A DNA stretch of 64,000 bases. Origin: Saccharothrix carnea. GTDB lineage: Bacteria > Actinomycetota > Actinomycetes > Mycobacteriales > Pseudonocardiaceae. The stretch is from positions 1 to 64,000 of the forward strand of contig NZ_PYAX01000007.1 in the NCBI RefSeq assembly GCF_003014735.1, written 5' to 3'. Within the stretch, counting starts at the first letter, position 1, and each line of letters opens with the position of its first letter. Shown here one piece after another: positions 36,449 through 46,488 of the stretch. The notes under the pieces are model-generated. The model was not told where the DNA came from. It saw only the letters and a list, made by a program, of their open reading frames with translations, and made no database searches. The position numbers and the translations under genes were made by a program.

Positions 36449-37066
36449 ATGAGCACGGACATGCCCGCGTCCGCACCGCAGTACCAGGGCGGCCCGCAGC
36501 ACGGCGCCCCGCAGTACCAGAACGCCCCGCAGCCGCAGCAGATTCCGCCGGCGCCGAAGAAGAAGGGCATCGTCGCCCGGATCCTCACGGCGATCATCGG
36601 TCTCGCGGTGGCCGCTGTGGTGGTCTACGGCATCAACTACTTCACCAGCGACGCGGCCCAGTCCAAGGCCGGCGAGTGCGCCAGCGTGACCGGCACCAGC
36701 AGCAAGCCGGAGTTCAAGAACGTCGACTGCGGCTCGGCCGAGGCGAACTACACCATCGGAAAGGTGCTCGGCTCCACCACCGAGGCCTGCCCCGGTGAGT
36801 ACTACGACGAGTACACCGAGACCGCCCGTCGTGGCCCGGACTCGAAGCTCTGCCTGGTGCCGAACCTGGTCGAGGGCCAGTGCTACGACGTGGAGGGCGG
36901 GACCCAGATGGGGTACCCGGCCGTCGACTGCGGCAAGTCCGGCGTGCTGAAGCTGACCAAGCTGGTCAAGGGCAGCGTGGACGAGACGGCCTGCGGCGAC
37001 GCCACGCCGCTGACCTACGCCGAGCCGAAGACGACCTTCTGCTTCGCGCCGGCCGAGGAAGCCTGA
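36449..37066 (+). CDS. LppU-like membrane protein 1 of 4
   Basis: A 205-residue protein. A short Gln/Pro-rich cytoplasmic tail (QYQGGPQHGAPQYQ) and a KKK stretch are followed by a transmembrane helix (about residues 50-70) and an extracellular domain. That domain follows the pattern GEC..V.......DC ... YTIGKVL ... C ... LCLVPNLVEGQCY ... DC ... C ... FCFAP, with eight Cys likely in disulfides. It belongs to the LppU/SCO3897 family; function unknown. ATG 36449 is chosen, with ATG 36431 as an alternative. It is the first of four tandem paralogues. Confidence 0.8.
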   Translation: MSTDMPASAPQYQGGPQHGAPQYQNAPQPQQIPPAPKKKGIVARILTAIIGLAVAAVVVYGINYFTSDAAQSKAGECASVTGTSSKPEFKNVDCGSAEANYTIGKVLGSTTEACPGEYYDEYTETARRGPDSKLCLVPNLVEGQCYDVEGGTQMGYPAVDCGKSGVLKLTKLVKGSVDETACGDATPLTYAEPKTTFCFAPAEEA

Positions 37067-37077
37067 TCCACCTCGCG

Positions 37078-37116
37078 GGTGCGCGTGGCGTTACCTTCTG
37101 GGACGTCACGCGCACC
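37078..37116 (+). terminator. Intercistronic hairpin between LppU-like genes 1 and 2
   Basis: GGTGCGCGTG / CACGCGCACC, extendable to 14 bp with one mismatch. It lies between gene 1 and the ribosome-binding site of gene 2 and could terminate or attenuate transcription, allowing unequal expression of the paralogues. Confidence 0.5.
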
Positions 37117-37135
37117 CCGGCCAGCGAGGATGATC

Positions 37136-38023
37136 ATGAGCAACGAGCCGAGTCGACCCGACGACGACGTGCCGACCGGGGCCGCCGGTGATCCCGCCGC
37201 CCGTCCCGCCGCCCGTCCCGCCGTGCCGCCCGCCGACGCCGACCGCATCGCGGCCTCGCGGGACGCCGCCCAGTCGGCCGGGGAGCAGCGGCTCTCGACC
37301 CCCGCCTCGACGGGGCTCGGCTCCGGCTCCACCGAACCGGGGGACAACACCACCCCCGAGCCCGGCGAGGGCGCGCGTGAACGCGCGGTGGAGGGCAACG
37401 AGCCCGTGACGCCCGCCGGCCCGACCGCCGTGACCGGTGCCCGCCCGGCGCCCGCCGCCGACCCCGTGGCCTCCGCCGAACCGGCCTCCCACGCACCCGC
37501 CGCGAACGAGACCCGCGGTTCCGGCGGCAACGGCCGGAAGGTCCTGATCGCCCTGCTGGTCCTGCTGCTGATCGCCATCGTCGCGTTCGGCGTGTACTTC
37601 CTCACCAGGGGCTCCGCGAACGCCGAGGTCGGCGACTGCGTCAGCGTGACCGCCGAGAACGACAACCGCGCCGACGTCGAGACCCTCGACTGCTCCGCCG
37701 ACAAGGCGTCGTACAAGGTGGGCAAGGTCCTGGAGACGACCGACAGCACCTGCTCCGAGGACGGCATCTACACCGAGATCGTCCCGGCCGGCGGTGTCGG
37801 CGACGGGTACCGGCTGTGCCTGCTGCCCAACATGGTCGAGGGCGCCTGCTACAAGGCCGACGAGGGCAGCGGGTTCGTCAAGACCGATTGCGTGGGCAAC
37901 GACACGTTCAAGGTGATCAGGGTCATCCAGGACGTCAACGACCTGGAAGCCTGCCCGGACGGCGCGGGCATGGCCTACCCGGAGCCGCCCGTCACGTACT
38001 GCCTGGGGCTCCCCGAGATGTGA
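37136..38023 (+). CDS. LppU-like membrane protein 2 of 4
   Basis: A 295-residue paralogue with a long disordered cytoplasmic N-terminus (about 135 residues rich in Ala/Pro/Asp/Glu), a transmembrane helix (VLIALLVLLLIAIVAFGVYFL) and the same Cys-rich outer domain: GDCVSV, LDCSADKASYKVGKVL, LCLLPNMVEGACY, TYCLG. Codons match the genomic bias. ATG 37136 is chosen because GAGGA lies 6 nt before it. Confidence 0.8.
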   Translation: MSNEPSRPDDDVPTGAAGDPAARPAARPAVPPADADRIAASRDAAQSAGEQRLSTPASTGLGSGSTEPGDNTTPEPGEGARERAVEGNEPVTPAGPTAVTGARPAPAADPVASAEPASHAPAANETRGSGGNGRKVLIALLVLLLIAIVAFGVYFLTRGSANAEVGDCVSVTAENDNRADVETLDCSADKASYKVGKVLETTDSTCSEDGIYTEIVPAGGVGDGYRLCLLPNMVEGACYKADEGSGFVKTDCVGNDTFKVIRVIQDVNDLEACPDGAGMAYPEPPVTYCLGLPEM

Positions 38024-38108
38024 CCGTCCCCACCCGGCGGCCCGCCCGCAGGACACTCGCGGGTGAATTCGCTCAACCCGGCGCGCGGCCGTGCCGATCT
38101 CCTGTTCC

Positions 38109-38576
38109 ATGCGGAAGATCGGGTGGGGTGTCGGCGCGGTCGCGGTCGTGGTGGCGGGCGCGTTCGCGGTCACGCTGCTCGGCGGTGAGCCGAAGAGCGC
38201 GGGGCCGGGCGTCTGCGCGCACCTCGAACGGGCCGAGCAGGGTGCCGCATACCGGGCGTTGGACTGCCGGTCGCCGCACGCCAACGTGCGCGTGGCCAAG
38301 GTGGTGGAAGAGGCTTCGCAGTGCCCCAAGGGCGGTGCGCCGTACACGGTCTTCACCGGCACGGACACGTTGTGCCTGATGCCCAACTTCGTCGAGGGCG
38401 CCTGCTACGAGAACGACAAGGCGTCGGGGGTGCGCAAGGCCGACTGCACGGCCGCCAAGGCGGTCCGGGTGGTGAGCATCGACCGCGAGCCGGTGGAGTG
38501 CCCGAACGGCCAGCGTGTGACGTACGTCGAGCCCGTTGTCACGTTCTGCCTGGTCCGCGTGTCCGACCTGCCCTGA
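38109..38576 (+). CDS. LppU-like secreted/anchored protein 3 of 4
   Basis: A 155-residue minimal paralogue: a short basic start (MRKIGWG), one hydrophobic segment acting as an uncleaved anchor or signal peptide, and the Cys-rich domain ([40 protein letters not shown]). No disordered tail. No clear ribosome-binding site is seen for ATG 38109 or the alternative GTG 38091. It lies 85 bp after paralogue 2. Confidence 0.75.
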   Translation: MRKIGWGVGAVAVVVAGAFAVTLLGGEPKSAGPGVCAHLERAEQGAAYRALDCRSPHANVRVAKVVEEASQCPKGGAPYTVFTGTDTLCLMPNFVEGACYENDKASGVRKADCTAAKAVRVVSIDREPVECPNGQRVTYVEPVVTFCLVRVSDLP

Positions 38577-38640
38577 AATCGCTGCGCCCGCCGGCCGCCC
38601 GGGGGTACGTTCCGCTCGCCGATGTCGAGAGGAACGCCAG

Positions 38641-39618
38641 GTGACCACGCCTCCCAATCCCCACGGTGAGCCGCAGGGCTCCCCACCGCCCCAGCAGCCC
38701 GGCTGGGGTCCGCCCTCATCGCCGCAGGGCTTCCCGGCCCACCAGCCCGGCCAGGCGTACCCGCCGCAGGACCCCGGCTACCAGCCGATGCCCGGCTACC
38801 CGGGTCAGCCACCCCAGTACGCGCAGCCCGGCTACCCCGGCCAGCCGCCCCAGCCCGACCAACCGGGCCAGGCCCCGTACCCCGGCCAACCGCAGTACCC
38901 GGGCCAGACCCAGTACCCCGGTCAGCCGGGGCAGTTCGGTCAGCCCGGTCAATTCGGTCAGCCGGGTCACCCCGGCCAGTACGGTCAGCCGGGTCACCCC
39001 GGCCAGCCCGGGCAATTCGGTCAGCCGGGCCAGTTCGGCCAGCCCGGCCAGTTCGGACAGCCGGGTCAGCCGGGTTACCCGCAGCAGTTCCCGCCACCGC
39101 CCAAGGGCACGTCCCGCGGCGCGAAAGCGCTGGTCGCCGTGGTCGCGCTGGGCATCGTGGGCGTCGTCGTCGCGGGCATCATCGCCAACCTCACCGGCCC
39201 GTCCGGGGCCGAGGCGGGCGACTGCATCAAGGTCATCTCGGCGAGCGTCAGCGACGCCGACGTGGAGAAGGTCGACTGCTCGTCGGCCGAAGCCGCCTTC
39301 AAGGTCGCCGCCAACCTCGACAGCAGCGCCGACTCCTGCCCGGACGGCGACTACGCCGAGTACTCGGACAGCGGCGGCCGGCGCAGCAACGGCTTCAAGC
39401 TGTGCCTGGTGCTCAACGCTGCCGAGGGCGACTGCTTCAAGGAGGAAGGCTCGATTGTCGCGGGCAAAACCACCAAGGTGGCCTGCGATTCGGGCGGTGC
39501 CACCTACAAGGTGGGCAAGGTCGTGACGGGTCGGGCGGACGAGAACGAGTGCGAGAGTGGCGACACCGTAGCCGTTTACTCACAGCCCGCTACGACGATC
39601 TGCTTGACCGAAGCCTGA
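38641..39618 (+). CDS. LppU-like membrane protein 4 of 4, PGQ-repeat tail
   Basis: A 325-residue paralogue. Its cytoplasmic N-terminus is about 155 residues of Pro/Gly/Gln repeats ([20 protein letters not shown]) encoded by near-identical DNA repeats at about 38930-39080. A transmembrane helix follows ([19 protein letters not shown]), then the Cys-rich outer domain ([42 protein letters not shown]). Gene length may vary between strains through the repeats. GTG 38641 follows GAGAGGAA. It is closed by a strong terminator at 39686. Confidence 0.82.
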   Translation: MTTPPNPHGEPQGSPPPQQPGWGPPSSPQGFPAHQPGQAYPPQDPGYQPMPGYPGQPPQYAQPGYPGQPPQPDQPGQAPYPGQPQYPGQTQYPGQPGQFGQPGQFGQPGHPGQYGQPGHPGQPGQFGQPGQFGQPGQFGQPGQPGYPQQFPPPPKGTSRGAKALVAVVALGIVGVVVAGIIANLTGPSGAEAGDCIKVISASVSDADVEKVDCSSAEAAFKVAANLDSSADSCPDGDYAEYSDSGGRRSNGFKLCLVLNAAEGDCFKEEGSIVAGKTTKVACDSGGATYKVGKVVTGRADENECESGDTVAVYSQPATTICLTEA

Positions 39619-39685
39619 TCCGCGACTGCGTCGAGACTCGGTTGACGCAGGATCGGGTTCCCACCGAGGCGGAAATCGAAAAAAG

Positions 39686-39714
39686 AGGGGCCTTCCCGCA
39701 TTGGGAAGGCCCCT
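39686..39714 (+). terminator. Terminator of the LppU-like cluster
   Basis: Perfect 12-bp stem AGGGGCCTTCCC / GGGAAGGCCCCT with a 5-nt loop, preceded by AAAAA on the plus strand. It may work in both directions, serving the convergent solute-binding-protein gene as well. Confidence 0.8.
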
Positions 39715-39741
39715 ATCGCAACGCTTCTCGCTGACGCTGAG

Positions 39742-40719
39742 TCAGTTCACGGTTCCGGGCGGCAACAACCCGCCGACGTCCAACCGCTGCGGCAGCACCT
39801 CTTCGGTGTCCATCATGTCGGCGACCCGCTGCAAGCGGACCGGGTTGAGCGACAGCGGGAACGTGCCGACCGACACCAGGGCCGCGGTCCGCTGGTCGAC
39901 GTCCATGTAGCCGGTCAGCGCGTTCTGCACGGACAGCTTGTCGTTCGACGCCGCCTCCTGCGCGTCCCGCAGGACCTGCCGGAACAGGGCCAGCGTGCGC
40001 GGGTTGCCATCGGCGAACTTCTTGCTCGACGCGTACCCGGACATGGGGAAGTCCTTGGTCGGGCCGACCGCGGTGTCGGTGAGGATGCGCGCACCGGCGC
40101 CTGCCTGCGCCTGCGTGATGTACGGCTCGGTCATCCACGCCGCGTCGACCTGCTTGGCCTCCATCGCGCTGACCATCTGCTCGAACGGCATCTCGGTCAT
40201 CCTGATCCGCTGCTTCTCCACGCCCGCCGTCTTGAGCACGGCCTTCGTGGTCAGCGCGCCGACGTCACCGGTGGACGGCACGGCGATGCGCGGCTCGCGC
40301 AGCTTGCCCGGGCTGTCGTAGTCCTGGTTGAGCGTGACCAGCGCCATCGTGTTCGCGCCCGCCTGGTACGCCTCGCCCTGCAGCTGCAGCTGCGGGTTCT
40401 CGGCGAAGCTGCGGAACAGCGTGACGTGCGTCGCCCAGGTCAGGTCCAGCGTGGTGTCGAGCTGCTTGACGCCCTCGTCCTCGCTGTTCAGCGGCACCAG
40501 CTGCACCTGAAGGCCGGCCTTCTCGAACAGCTTGTTGTTGAACGCCAGGCGCAGCGGTGCCACGTCCACCACGGGCAGCACACCGATGCGCAGTGTGCTG
40601 CGTTCCACGTCGGGGCGGCTGTTCCCATCGGTGCCGGGGATCAGTCCGCACGCCGTCAAGGTGGCGGCACACGCGAACAACGCTGCCGCACGTCGCAGAA
40701 CACGCGCTGGGGTAGGCAT
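39742..40719 (-). CDS. Orphan NMT1/SsuA-type solute-binding lipoprotein
   Basis: A 325-residue ABC-type substrate-binding protein of the NMT1/THI5-like fold used for nitrate, sulfonate, taurine or thiamine precursors. The signal peptide ends in the lipobox TLTACG. The mature protein begins LRIGVLPVVDVAPLRLAFNN and includes MEAKQVDAAWMTEPYI. No permease or ATPase gene is nearby, so it is an orphan. It diverges from the NIT-domain sensor kinase of the conservon, suggesting a sensing rather than a transport role. GAGAGG precedes ATG 40719. Confidence 0.82.
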   Translation of the reverse strand: MPTPARVLRRAAALFACAATLTACGLIPGTDGNSRPDVERSTLRIGVLPVVDVAPLRLAFNNKLFEKAGLQVQLVPLNSEDEGVKQLDTTLDLTWATHVTLFRSFAENPQLQLQGEAYQAGANTMALVTLNQDYDSPGKLREPRIAVPSTGDVGALTTKAVLKTAGVEKQRIRMTEMPFEQMVSAMEAKQVDAAWMTEPYITQAQAGAGARILTDTAVGPTKDFPMSGYASSKKFADGNPRTLALFRQVLRDAQEAASNDKLSVQNALTGYMDVDQRTAALVSVGTFPLSLNPVRLQRVADMMDTEEVLPQRLDVGGLLPPGTVN

Positions 40720-41061
40720 GGCACCTCTCGCCGGGATGACCACAGAGGGCGGGTCTTTTTGATCAACGAATTTCTCGACGCACTTGTCGATGCGGGGGAT
40801 GGTAACCACCCAGAGGTATGAAACGACAGCCCTGCTCCGATACGGTGAGTGCTTCCGGAGTCTTCCCCGGGGCTGGGGTCGACCACTACGCTCCCCGCCT
40901 GGTGGCACAGGTCGTCGCAGACTGTCGTGTACCGAGCGCGGAGCGGGGTTGACTAGCCGGCACCACCGCTCCTGTGCTGCAATTCGGCCCGATTTCGTGT
41001 CCATGCTTCGGTCCGCGGGGGAGAGGCCGGGGAACACTGCTGCCGGAAGAGGAAGCCCAGG
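40720..41061. other. Divergent promoter region of the binding protein and the conservon
   Basis: 342 bp without a gene. It is less GC-rich than its surroundings near 40740-40850. GATACGGT at about 40838 could serve as a -10 for the plus-strand kinase gene. I see no clear operator palindrome. Confidence 0.4.
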
Positions 41062-44000
41062 GTGGCCCGTCGAGAGAGAGGTCCCAGCCAGTCAGGCGTG
41101 GGGATTCCACCGCGCTCCGAAAGGCCCGGAACGGGTGACGGACTGGCTGCGCTGAGTGATGGAACTGTGACCGAACAAACGGGTACCGGGCCGACCAAAG
41201 CCGGACGGGCGCAGACGCCCCGCACGGCAGCCTGGCGGCTGCGCAACTGGCGACTGCCCACCAAGCTGACCGCCGTCCTGCTCATCCCCACCGTCGCCGC
41301 GGTGGCCCTCGGTGGCCTGCGGGTCAACTCCGACCTCGCCGACGCGGCCGACCTCAACCGGCTGGCGAACCAGATCCAGCTCGAGTCGGCGGTCGCCGAC
41401 CTCGTGCAGCAGTTGCAGCGTGAGCGGGACCTCAGTGCGAGCCACGTCGCGTCCGGCCGCGAGCTCGACCGCGTGGTGCTCGACCGGCAGCTGCGCCGCG
41501 TCGAGGACACCGTGCAGGCGCTCAACGCCAAGATCGCCGACCTCAGCGCCGACCTCGACGACGAGGTGGTCACCCGCTTCCGGCGCGCGTCCAGCCAGCT
41601 CGACCGGCTCAACAGCCTGCGCAACGCGGTCCGCGAGACCAACTACCCGTCCGACGCGGTGCTGCGCACCTACTCGGAGTCGGTGGAGAGCCTCCTCGAC
41701 CTCGGCGAGCAGGCCATCGCGGGCATCAACCAGCCCGAGCTCGTGCGGCTGCACCTGGCCACCAACGCGATCGCCCGCATCAAGGAGCAGGAGTCGCGCA
41801 AGCGCGGCATCATGCTCGACGTCTTCCAGCGCGGCGGCTTCGGCCCCGGCCAGGAGCGCCTGCTGCTGGCCGCGAACGCCGAGCTGGACGCGGCCCGCAA
41901 CGACTTCCGCAAGTCCGCGACCCCCGACCAGGCCAAGATCTACGACGACACCGTCACCGGCCTGATCGTCGACACCGCGAACGACATGCAGGAGACGGCG
42001 CTGAACCTGGCCGCGGCCCGCGCGCCCATGACGTCGCTGCGCCCGGAGAAGTGGGACATCGCCTCCACGCTGACCGTGAACCTCACCCGGGACGTGGAGA
42101 ACCTGCTGCTGGAGCAGCTGCAGAACCGGACCGACGAGCTGACCGGCGCGGCCCGCAACGCGGCGTTCCGCGACTCCGGCATCGTGCTGGGCGCGTTGCT
42201 GCTGGCCCTGGTCATGGCGCTGTTCGTGGCCCGCTCGATCCTCAACCCGCTGCGCACGCTGCGCCGCACCGCGCTGGAGGTCGCCGACCACGGCCTGCCC
42301 GAGGCGGTCAACCGGATCCTCGCCGACCCGAACCCGCAGGAAGCGGCGAAGACGGCCATCGCGCCGGTGCCGATCACCACCCGCGAAGAGGTCGGCCAGG
42401 TGGCCCGGGCGTTCGACGCGGTGCACGGCGAGGCGGTGCGGCTGGCCGCCGAGCAGGCCCTGCTGCGCGACAACGTCAACTCGATGTTCGTCAACCTGTC
42501 CCGCCGCTCGCAGGCCCTGGTCGAGCGCCAGCTGAACCTGATCGACCGGCTGGAGCAGGACGAGCAGGACCCCGACCAGCTGGCCAGCCTGTTCGAGCTG
42601 GACCACCTCGCCACCCGCATGCGGCGCAACAGCGAGAACCTGCTGGTCCTGTCCGGCACGGACCTGTCCCGCCGGCTGACCCGCCCGGTCCCGGCGGCCG
42701 AGGTGCTCGGCGCCGCGGTGTCCGAGGTCGAGCAGTACGCCCGCGTGCAGGTCGGCCAGACCCCGGAGCTCACCGTCCAGGGCCGCGCGGTCAACGACCT
42801 CGTGCACCTGATCGCGGAGCTGCTGGACAACGCGACCGCGTTCTCCGACCCGGTGACCAAGGTCACCGTGCGCACCGCCCGCACCCGCAAGGGCGAGCTG
42901 GCGATCGAGATCCAGGACCGCGGCGTGGGCATGGGCGAGCAGGAGCTCATCGACGCCAACCAGCGGCTCGCCGACCCGCCGGACGTGGACGTCGCGGTGT
43001 CCCGCCGGATGGGCCTGTACGTGGTCGCGCGGCTGGCCAAGCGGCATGACATCAAGGTGCGGCTGCGGTCCAACGAGGACATCGAGGGCGGCACCACCGC
43101 ACTCGTGCTCGTGCCCGACACGCTGGTCGCCTCGCCCGGCGCCCCCGGTTCCCCGATGGGCGGCGAGCCCGTCTCGGCGTTCGGCGACTCCGGCGGCTTC
43201 GGCGGCGCGACCGACTCGGGCTTCGGCGATTCCGCGTTCGGGTCCACGGCGCAGCGCGCGTCCGGTATCGCCGGCGCGTTCGGCACCGGCACGCTCTCCC
43301 GCCTCGACGAGGACACCAGCTTCCCGAGCCTGCCCCGCGTCGAGGACGAGCCGGCGTTCCCGGTGAGCTTCGTGCAGGGCCAGGGCGAGCAGGACCCGGC
43401 CCGGGTGCCCGCGTTCGGCGAGACGCCCACGTTCGGCCAGGCACCCGCGGAGACGCCCGCCGAGGTGTCCCAGCCGTGGCTGCGCGGCGACGAGCGTGAC
43501 GTCGACCACCGCGAACCGGAGGGCTCGTTCGGCGAGCCGACCCTGTTCACCGCCTACGAGGACCGCGCCGAGCACGACACCGACTACGGGCACGGGTTCG
43601 AGACGACCCAGTTCGCGCCGGTGGACAGCGGCTTCCTCGTCGAGCCCGAACCCGAGCCGGAACCGGAGCACGCGCGCCGCAACGGGACCGCGCCGCACGC
43701 CGCGCCCGCCGCCAGGGAGGTCGAGCACGACTTGGACGCCCCGACCGAGCGGCTGCCGATCTACGAGGCGGTCCTCTCGCAGTGGTTCCAGGCCGTGGGC
43801 AGCGAGACGTCCGCCGCGACCGCCCAGGCCGTGCCGCCGGCGCCCGAACCGGAGCGCCCCACGCCCGCCGAGTCGGGCCTGCCGACCCGTCGGCCGCGCC
43901 CGATCCCGCCGGTCGCGCCCACCACGTCCGACGACCCGCTGCCGCAGCGGGGACTGCTCGACTCGGGCCAGAACCCCCCGCCGATGCGCGAAGCGGACGC

Positions 44001-44499
44001 CGGTTCGCTGCCCCAACGGGGCGAAGCGACGTCCAACCGCGCCGAGGGCACTAGTCTGACCGAGGGCGGGCTGCCCAAGCGGCAGCCCGGCTCGCCCAAC
44101 AACCTGCCCAAGCGCGCCGCGGAGGTGTCCCGCGTGACCGAGCCCGAACCGGTCGCCGAACCCGAGCCGGCCGCGCTCGCCGCCGAGTCGGTGTGGGAGT
44201 CCCCCGCCGACGAGGGCTGGCAGGCGGCACAGGCCTTGCTGAACAAGGCACCCGAGACCACGACACAGGCGGGGTTGCCCAAGCGGGTGCCCAAGGCTCA
44301 GCTTGTGCCGGGATCCGCCGCACCGAAGTCGACGGCTTCGGAGCGGCAACCGCAGCGGCCCCCGCTGCCACCACGATCGGCTGACGCGATCCGTGGACGC
44401 ATGTCGAGTCTTCAGCAGGGCGTCCGTCGAGGGCGACACGCTTTGATCGACGCTTACGCTGGTGACATGTCGAGCCGGCAAGACGAGGAGCAGGAGTGA
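41062..44499 (+). CDS. cvnA: NIT-domain sensor histidine kinase (conservon CvnA type)
   Basis: An 1145-residue membrane kinase. TM1 at about residues 71-88; an extracellular nitrate/nitrite-sensing (NIT)-like helical domain (about 100-345, with [18 protein letters not shown] and [16 protein letters not shown]); TM2 at about 373-393; HAMP; a coiled segment with [18 protein letters not shown]; and an HATPase domain with [11 protein letters not shown] and [11 protein letters not shown]. No standard H-box is obvious, as in other CvnA proteins. A disordered Pro/Glu-rich tail of about 450 residues follows. GTG 41167 is an alternative start. It overlaps cvnB by 4 nt. Confidence 0.88.
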   Translation: MARRERGPSQSGVGIPPRSERPGTGDGLAALSDGTVTEQTGTGPTKAGRAQTPRTAAWRLRNWRLPTKLTAVLLIPTVAAVALGGLRVNSDLADAADLNRLANQIQLESAVADLVQQLQRERDLSASHVASGRELDRVVLDRQLRRVEDTVQALNAKIADLSADLDDEVVTRFRRASSQLDRLNSLRNAVRETNYPSDAVLRTYSESVESLLDLGEQAIAGINQPELVRLHLATNAIARIKEQESRKRGIMLDVFQRGGFGPGQERLLLAANAELDAARNDFRKSATPDQAKIYDDTVTGLIVDTANDMQETALNLAAARAPMTSLRPEKWDIASTLTVNLTRDVENLLLEQLQNRTDELTGAARNAAFRDSGIVLGALLLALVMALFVARSILNPLRTLRRTALEVADHGLPEAVNRILADPNPQEAAKTAIAPVPITTREEVGQVARAFDAVHGEAVRLAAEQALLRDNVNSMFVNLSRRSQALVERQLNLIDRLEQDEQDPDQLASLFELDHLATRMRRNSENLLVLSGTDLSRRLTRPVPAAEVLGAAVSEVEQYARVQVGQTPELTVQGRAVNDLVHLIAELLDNATAFSDPVTKVTVRTARTRKGELAIEIQDRGVGMGEQELIDANQRLADPPDVDVAVSRRMGLYVVARLAKRHDIKVRLRSNEDIEGGTTALVLVPDTLVASPGAPGSPMGGEPVSAFGDSGGFGGATDSGFGDSAFGSTAQRASGIAGAFGTGTLSRLDEDTSFPSLPRVEDEPAFPVSFVQGQGEQDPARVPAFGETPTFGQAPAETPAEVSQPWLRGDERDVDHREPEGSFGEPTLFTAYEDRAEHDTDYGHGFETTQFAPVDSGFLVEPEPEPEPEHARRNGTAPHAAPAAREVEHDLDAPTERLPIYEAVLSQWFQAVGSETSAATAQAVPPAPEPERPTPAESGLPTRRPRPIPPVAPTTSDDPLPQRGLLDSGQNPPPMREADAGSLPQRGEATSNRAEGTSLTEGGLPKRQPGSPNNLPKRAAEVSRVTEPEPVAEPEPAALAAESVWESPADEGWQAAQALLNKAPETTTQAGLPKRVPKAQLVPGSAAPKSTASERQPQRPPLPPRSADAIRGRMSSLQQGVRRGRHALIDAYAGDMSSRQDEEQE

Positions 44500-44915
44500 C
44501 GACCGCAGCTCAGCCAGGCAGCTTTGGTTGGCTTATCACCGACTTCGTGCGCCGGGTTCCCGGTGTGGCACATTCCGTGGTCGTGTCGGCGGACGGGCTA
44601 CTGCTCGCCGGCTCGCAGGGCCTGCCCCGCGACCGCGCCGAACAGCTGTCCGCCGTGGCATCCGGGCTCGTCAGCCTCACGGCGGGCGCGGCACGGTGCT
44701 TCGAGGCGGGCACGGTCAACCAGACCGTGGTCGAGATGGAACGGGGCTACCTGTTCCTGATGTCGATCAGCGACGGGTCGTGCCTCGCCGTCCTCGCGGC
44801 CCCGAACTGCGACATCGGCCTCGTCGCGTACGAGATGACGTTGCTGGTCGAGCGCGTGGGCCAACAGCTCACCCCGGAGCTGCGCGCGCAGCTCCAGGGC
44901 GTGGTTCGGCGGTAG
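44496..44915 (+). CDS. cvnB: Roadblock/LC7 protein (CvnB)
   Basis: A 139-residue Roadblock/LC7-domain protein ([32 protein letters not shown]). In conservons the Roadblock protein acts with the small GTPase as a regulator, by analogy to MglB/MglA pairs. GTG 44496 overlaps the kinase stop. Confidence 0.92.
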   Translation: MTTAAQPGSFGWLITDFVRRVPGVAHSVVVSADGLLLAGSQGLPRDRAEQLSAVASGLVSLTAGAARCFEAGTVNQTVVEMERGYLFLMSISDGSCLAVLAAPNCDIGLVAYEMTLLVERVGQQLTPELRAQLQGVVRR

Positions 44916-44945
44916 ATCCTCATGAGATCGTGGGGGTGAAGGTAA

Positions 44946-45704
44946 ATGGCTGAACGATCTGGCGCCGGCGGCCGACGCTTCGGTAGGAACTTCAACTACC
45001 AGGAGTGGGCGGTCGGGGGCTTCCAATTCGCTGAGCCGGATGCCGACCCCGCACAGGACGAGGAAGCCGAGGACGCACCCAACTCGTGGCGGGCCCGCCG
45101 GGCGGAACAAGCGGCGGCGCCACGGGTCGAAGGCACAGGGCAGGGGCAAGGCGATATGTCTCAGCGTGAGGTTGACGACTCGTCGTACGACTACGACGAC
45201 GTTCCCAACCGGTTCGACATCGACGGGTACGGCAGCGGCCTGTTCGGGGGTCCGGGCGCCGATCTCTTCGGTGCCCACGGCCTGCCCGACAGCGTGCCGG
45301 AACAGGTGCCCTACGCGACCGGTCCGCAGCCGGTCGTGCGGCGCGAGGAGAACCCCGCGGCCGAGTCCGGGTCCCTGGTCCGCCCGTACACCCGGACCGG
45401 TGGCCGCACCCGGCCCGATTACGACCTCGCGATCGAGGCGCTGGTGTCGACCAGCGAGCGCGGGCTCGAACGCGACGCGGCGGTGCTCCCCGAGCACCGG
45501 TCGATCTGCGGGTTGTGCACCGACACCAGGTCGGTGGCCGAAGTCGCCGCTCACCTCCGGCTGCCGCTGGGTGTGGTGCGGGTGTTGATCGGCGACATGG
45601 CGAGCATGGGTTTGGTTTTGATTCACCAGGGTGGCTTGGTCGTGGGGGACCGGCCGTCCATTGAATTCCTTGAGAGGGTGCTCAGTGGGCTTCGCAGGCT
45701 CTAG
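44946..45704 (+). CDS. cvnC: DUF742 protein (CvnC)
   Basis: A 252-residue protein. The C-terminal 120 residues are the DUF742 winged-helix-like domain of CvnC proteins (SLVRPYTRTGGRTRPDYDLAIEAL, LCTDTRSVAEVAAHLRLPLGVVRVL, GLVLIHQ). The N-terminal 130 residues are an acidic, Tyr-containing disordered extension that most CvnC proteins lack. It overlaps cvnD by 20 nt. Confidence 0.88.
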   Translation: MAERSGAGGRRFGRNFNYQEWAVGGFQFAEPDADPAQDEEAEDAPNSWRARRAEQAAAPRVEGTGQGQGDMSQREVDDSSYDYDDVPNRFDIDGYGSGLFGGPGADLFGAHGLPDSVPEQVPYATGPQPVVRREENPAAESGSLVRPYTRTGGRTRPDYDLAIEALVSTSERGLERDAAVLPEHRSICGLCTDTRSVAEVAAHLRLPLGVVRVLIGDMASMGLVLIHQGGLVVGDRPSIEFLERVLSGLRRL

Positions 45705-46290
45705 CCCCAACGCGGCCGAAGGCGCCAAGAAGCCGACGACCTCCGCGAAGATCGTGGTGGCCGGTGGCTTCGGCGTGGGCAAGACGACGTTCGTCGGTTC
45801 CGTGTCGGAGATCGTTCCGCTGACCACCGAAGCGGTGATGACCGAGGCGAGTGCCGGGGTGGACGACCTCTCGGCGACGCCGAACAAGGTCACCACGACG
45901 GTGGCCATGGACTTCGGCCGGGTGTCGCTGGACCAGGACTTGATCCTGTACTTGTTCGGCACACCGGGCCAGCACCGGTTCTGGTTCATGTGGGACGACC
46001 TGGTGCGCGGCGCGATCGGTGCGATCGTGCTGGTGGACACGCGGCGGTTGGCGGACGCGTTCGCCTCGATCGACTTCTTCGACGACCGGCAGTTGCCGTA
46101 CGTGGTGGGGGTGAACTGCTTCGACGGTCTGCTGCACCACCGGATCGAGGACGTGCGCGAGGCGCTCACGATCGACCAGTCGGTGCCGATAGTGACTTGC
46201 GACGCGCGCAACCGGCAGTCGACCAAGCAGACGTTGATCACGTTGGTCGAGCACGCCATGCGCCAGTGGATGTCGGTCCGCGCGGGCTGA
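45685..46290 (+). CDS. cvnD: Conservon small GTPase (CvnD)
   Basis: A 201-residue Ras-like ATP/GTP-binding protein. P-loop GGFGVGKTTFVGS (about residues 28-40), then a switch II-type LFGTPGQHRFWFMW in which the usual Asp is replaced, and LVDTRRLADAF. It is the signalling output of CvnABCD systems, which in Streptomyces affect development and antibiotic production. GTG 45685 lies inside the end of cvnC and follows GAGAGGG. Confidence 0.92.
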   Translation: MGFAGSSPNAAEGAKKPTTSAKIVVAGGFGVGKTTFVGSVSEIVPLTTEAVMTEASAGVDDLSATPNKVTTTVAMDFGRVSLDQDLILYLFGTPGQHRFWFMWDDLVRGAIGAIVLVDTRRLADAFASIDFFDDRQLPYVVGVNCFDGLLHHRIEDVREALTIDQSVPIVTCDARNRQSTKQTLITLVEHAMRQWMSVRAG

Positions 46291-46329
46291 CCTGCGGGTC
46301 AGCCGTGCCGATCTGGCGTTGCACGCACC

Positions 46330-46362
46330 GAAGGGCGGTCTCCTCGTAGGAGGCCGCCCTTC
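46330..46362 (+). terminator. Terminator of the conservon
   Basis: GAAGGGCGGTCTCCT / AGGAGGCCGCCCTTC pairing around CGT with one offset, about 40 bp after the cvnD stop. Confidence 0.75.
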
Positions 46363-46488
46363 CGCGTGCCCGAGAGGACGGGGTTCGCCCGGCCGGTCGA
46401 CGCACGTGTGCTGCGGCGCGGAGGCCGCGATTCGACGCTAGGCCGTGACGTCGTCACCAATCGGGTGATCTTCGGGGCTGAACGGGGG

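Noticed and set aside
41092-44481. Very long open frame (over 1100 codons) on the minus strand opposite the NIT-domain kinase
   Set aside because: It mirrors the high-GC codon bias of the real gene: its composition is Arg/Gly/Ala/His filler with no domain, and the plus-strand frame has clear domains.
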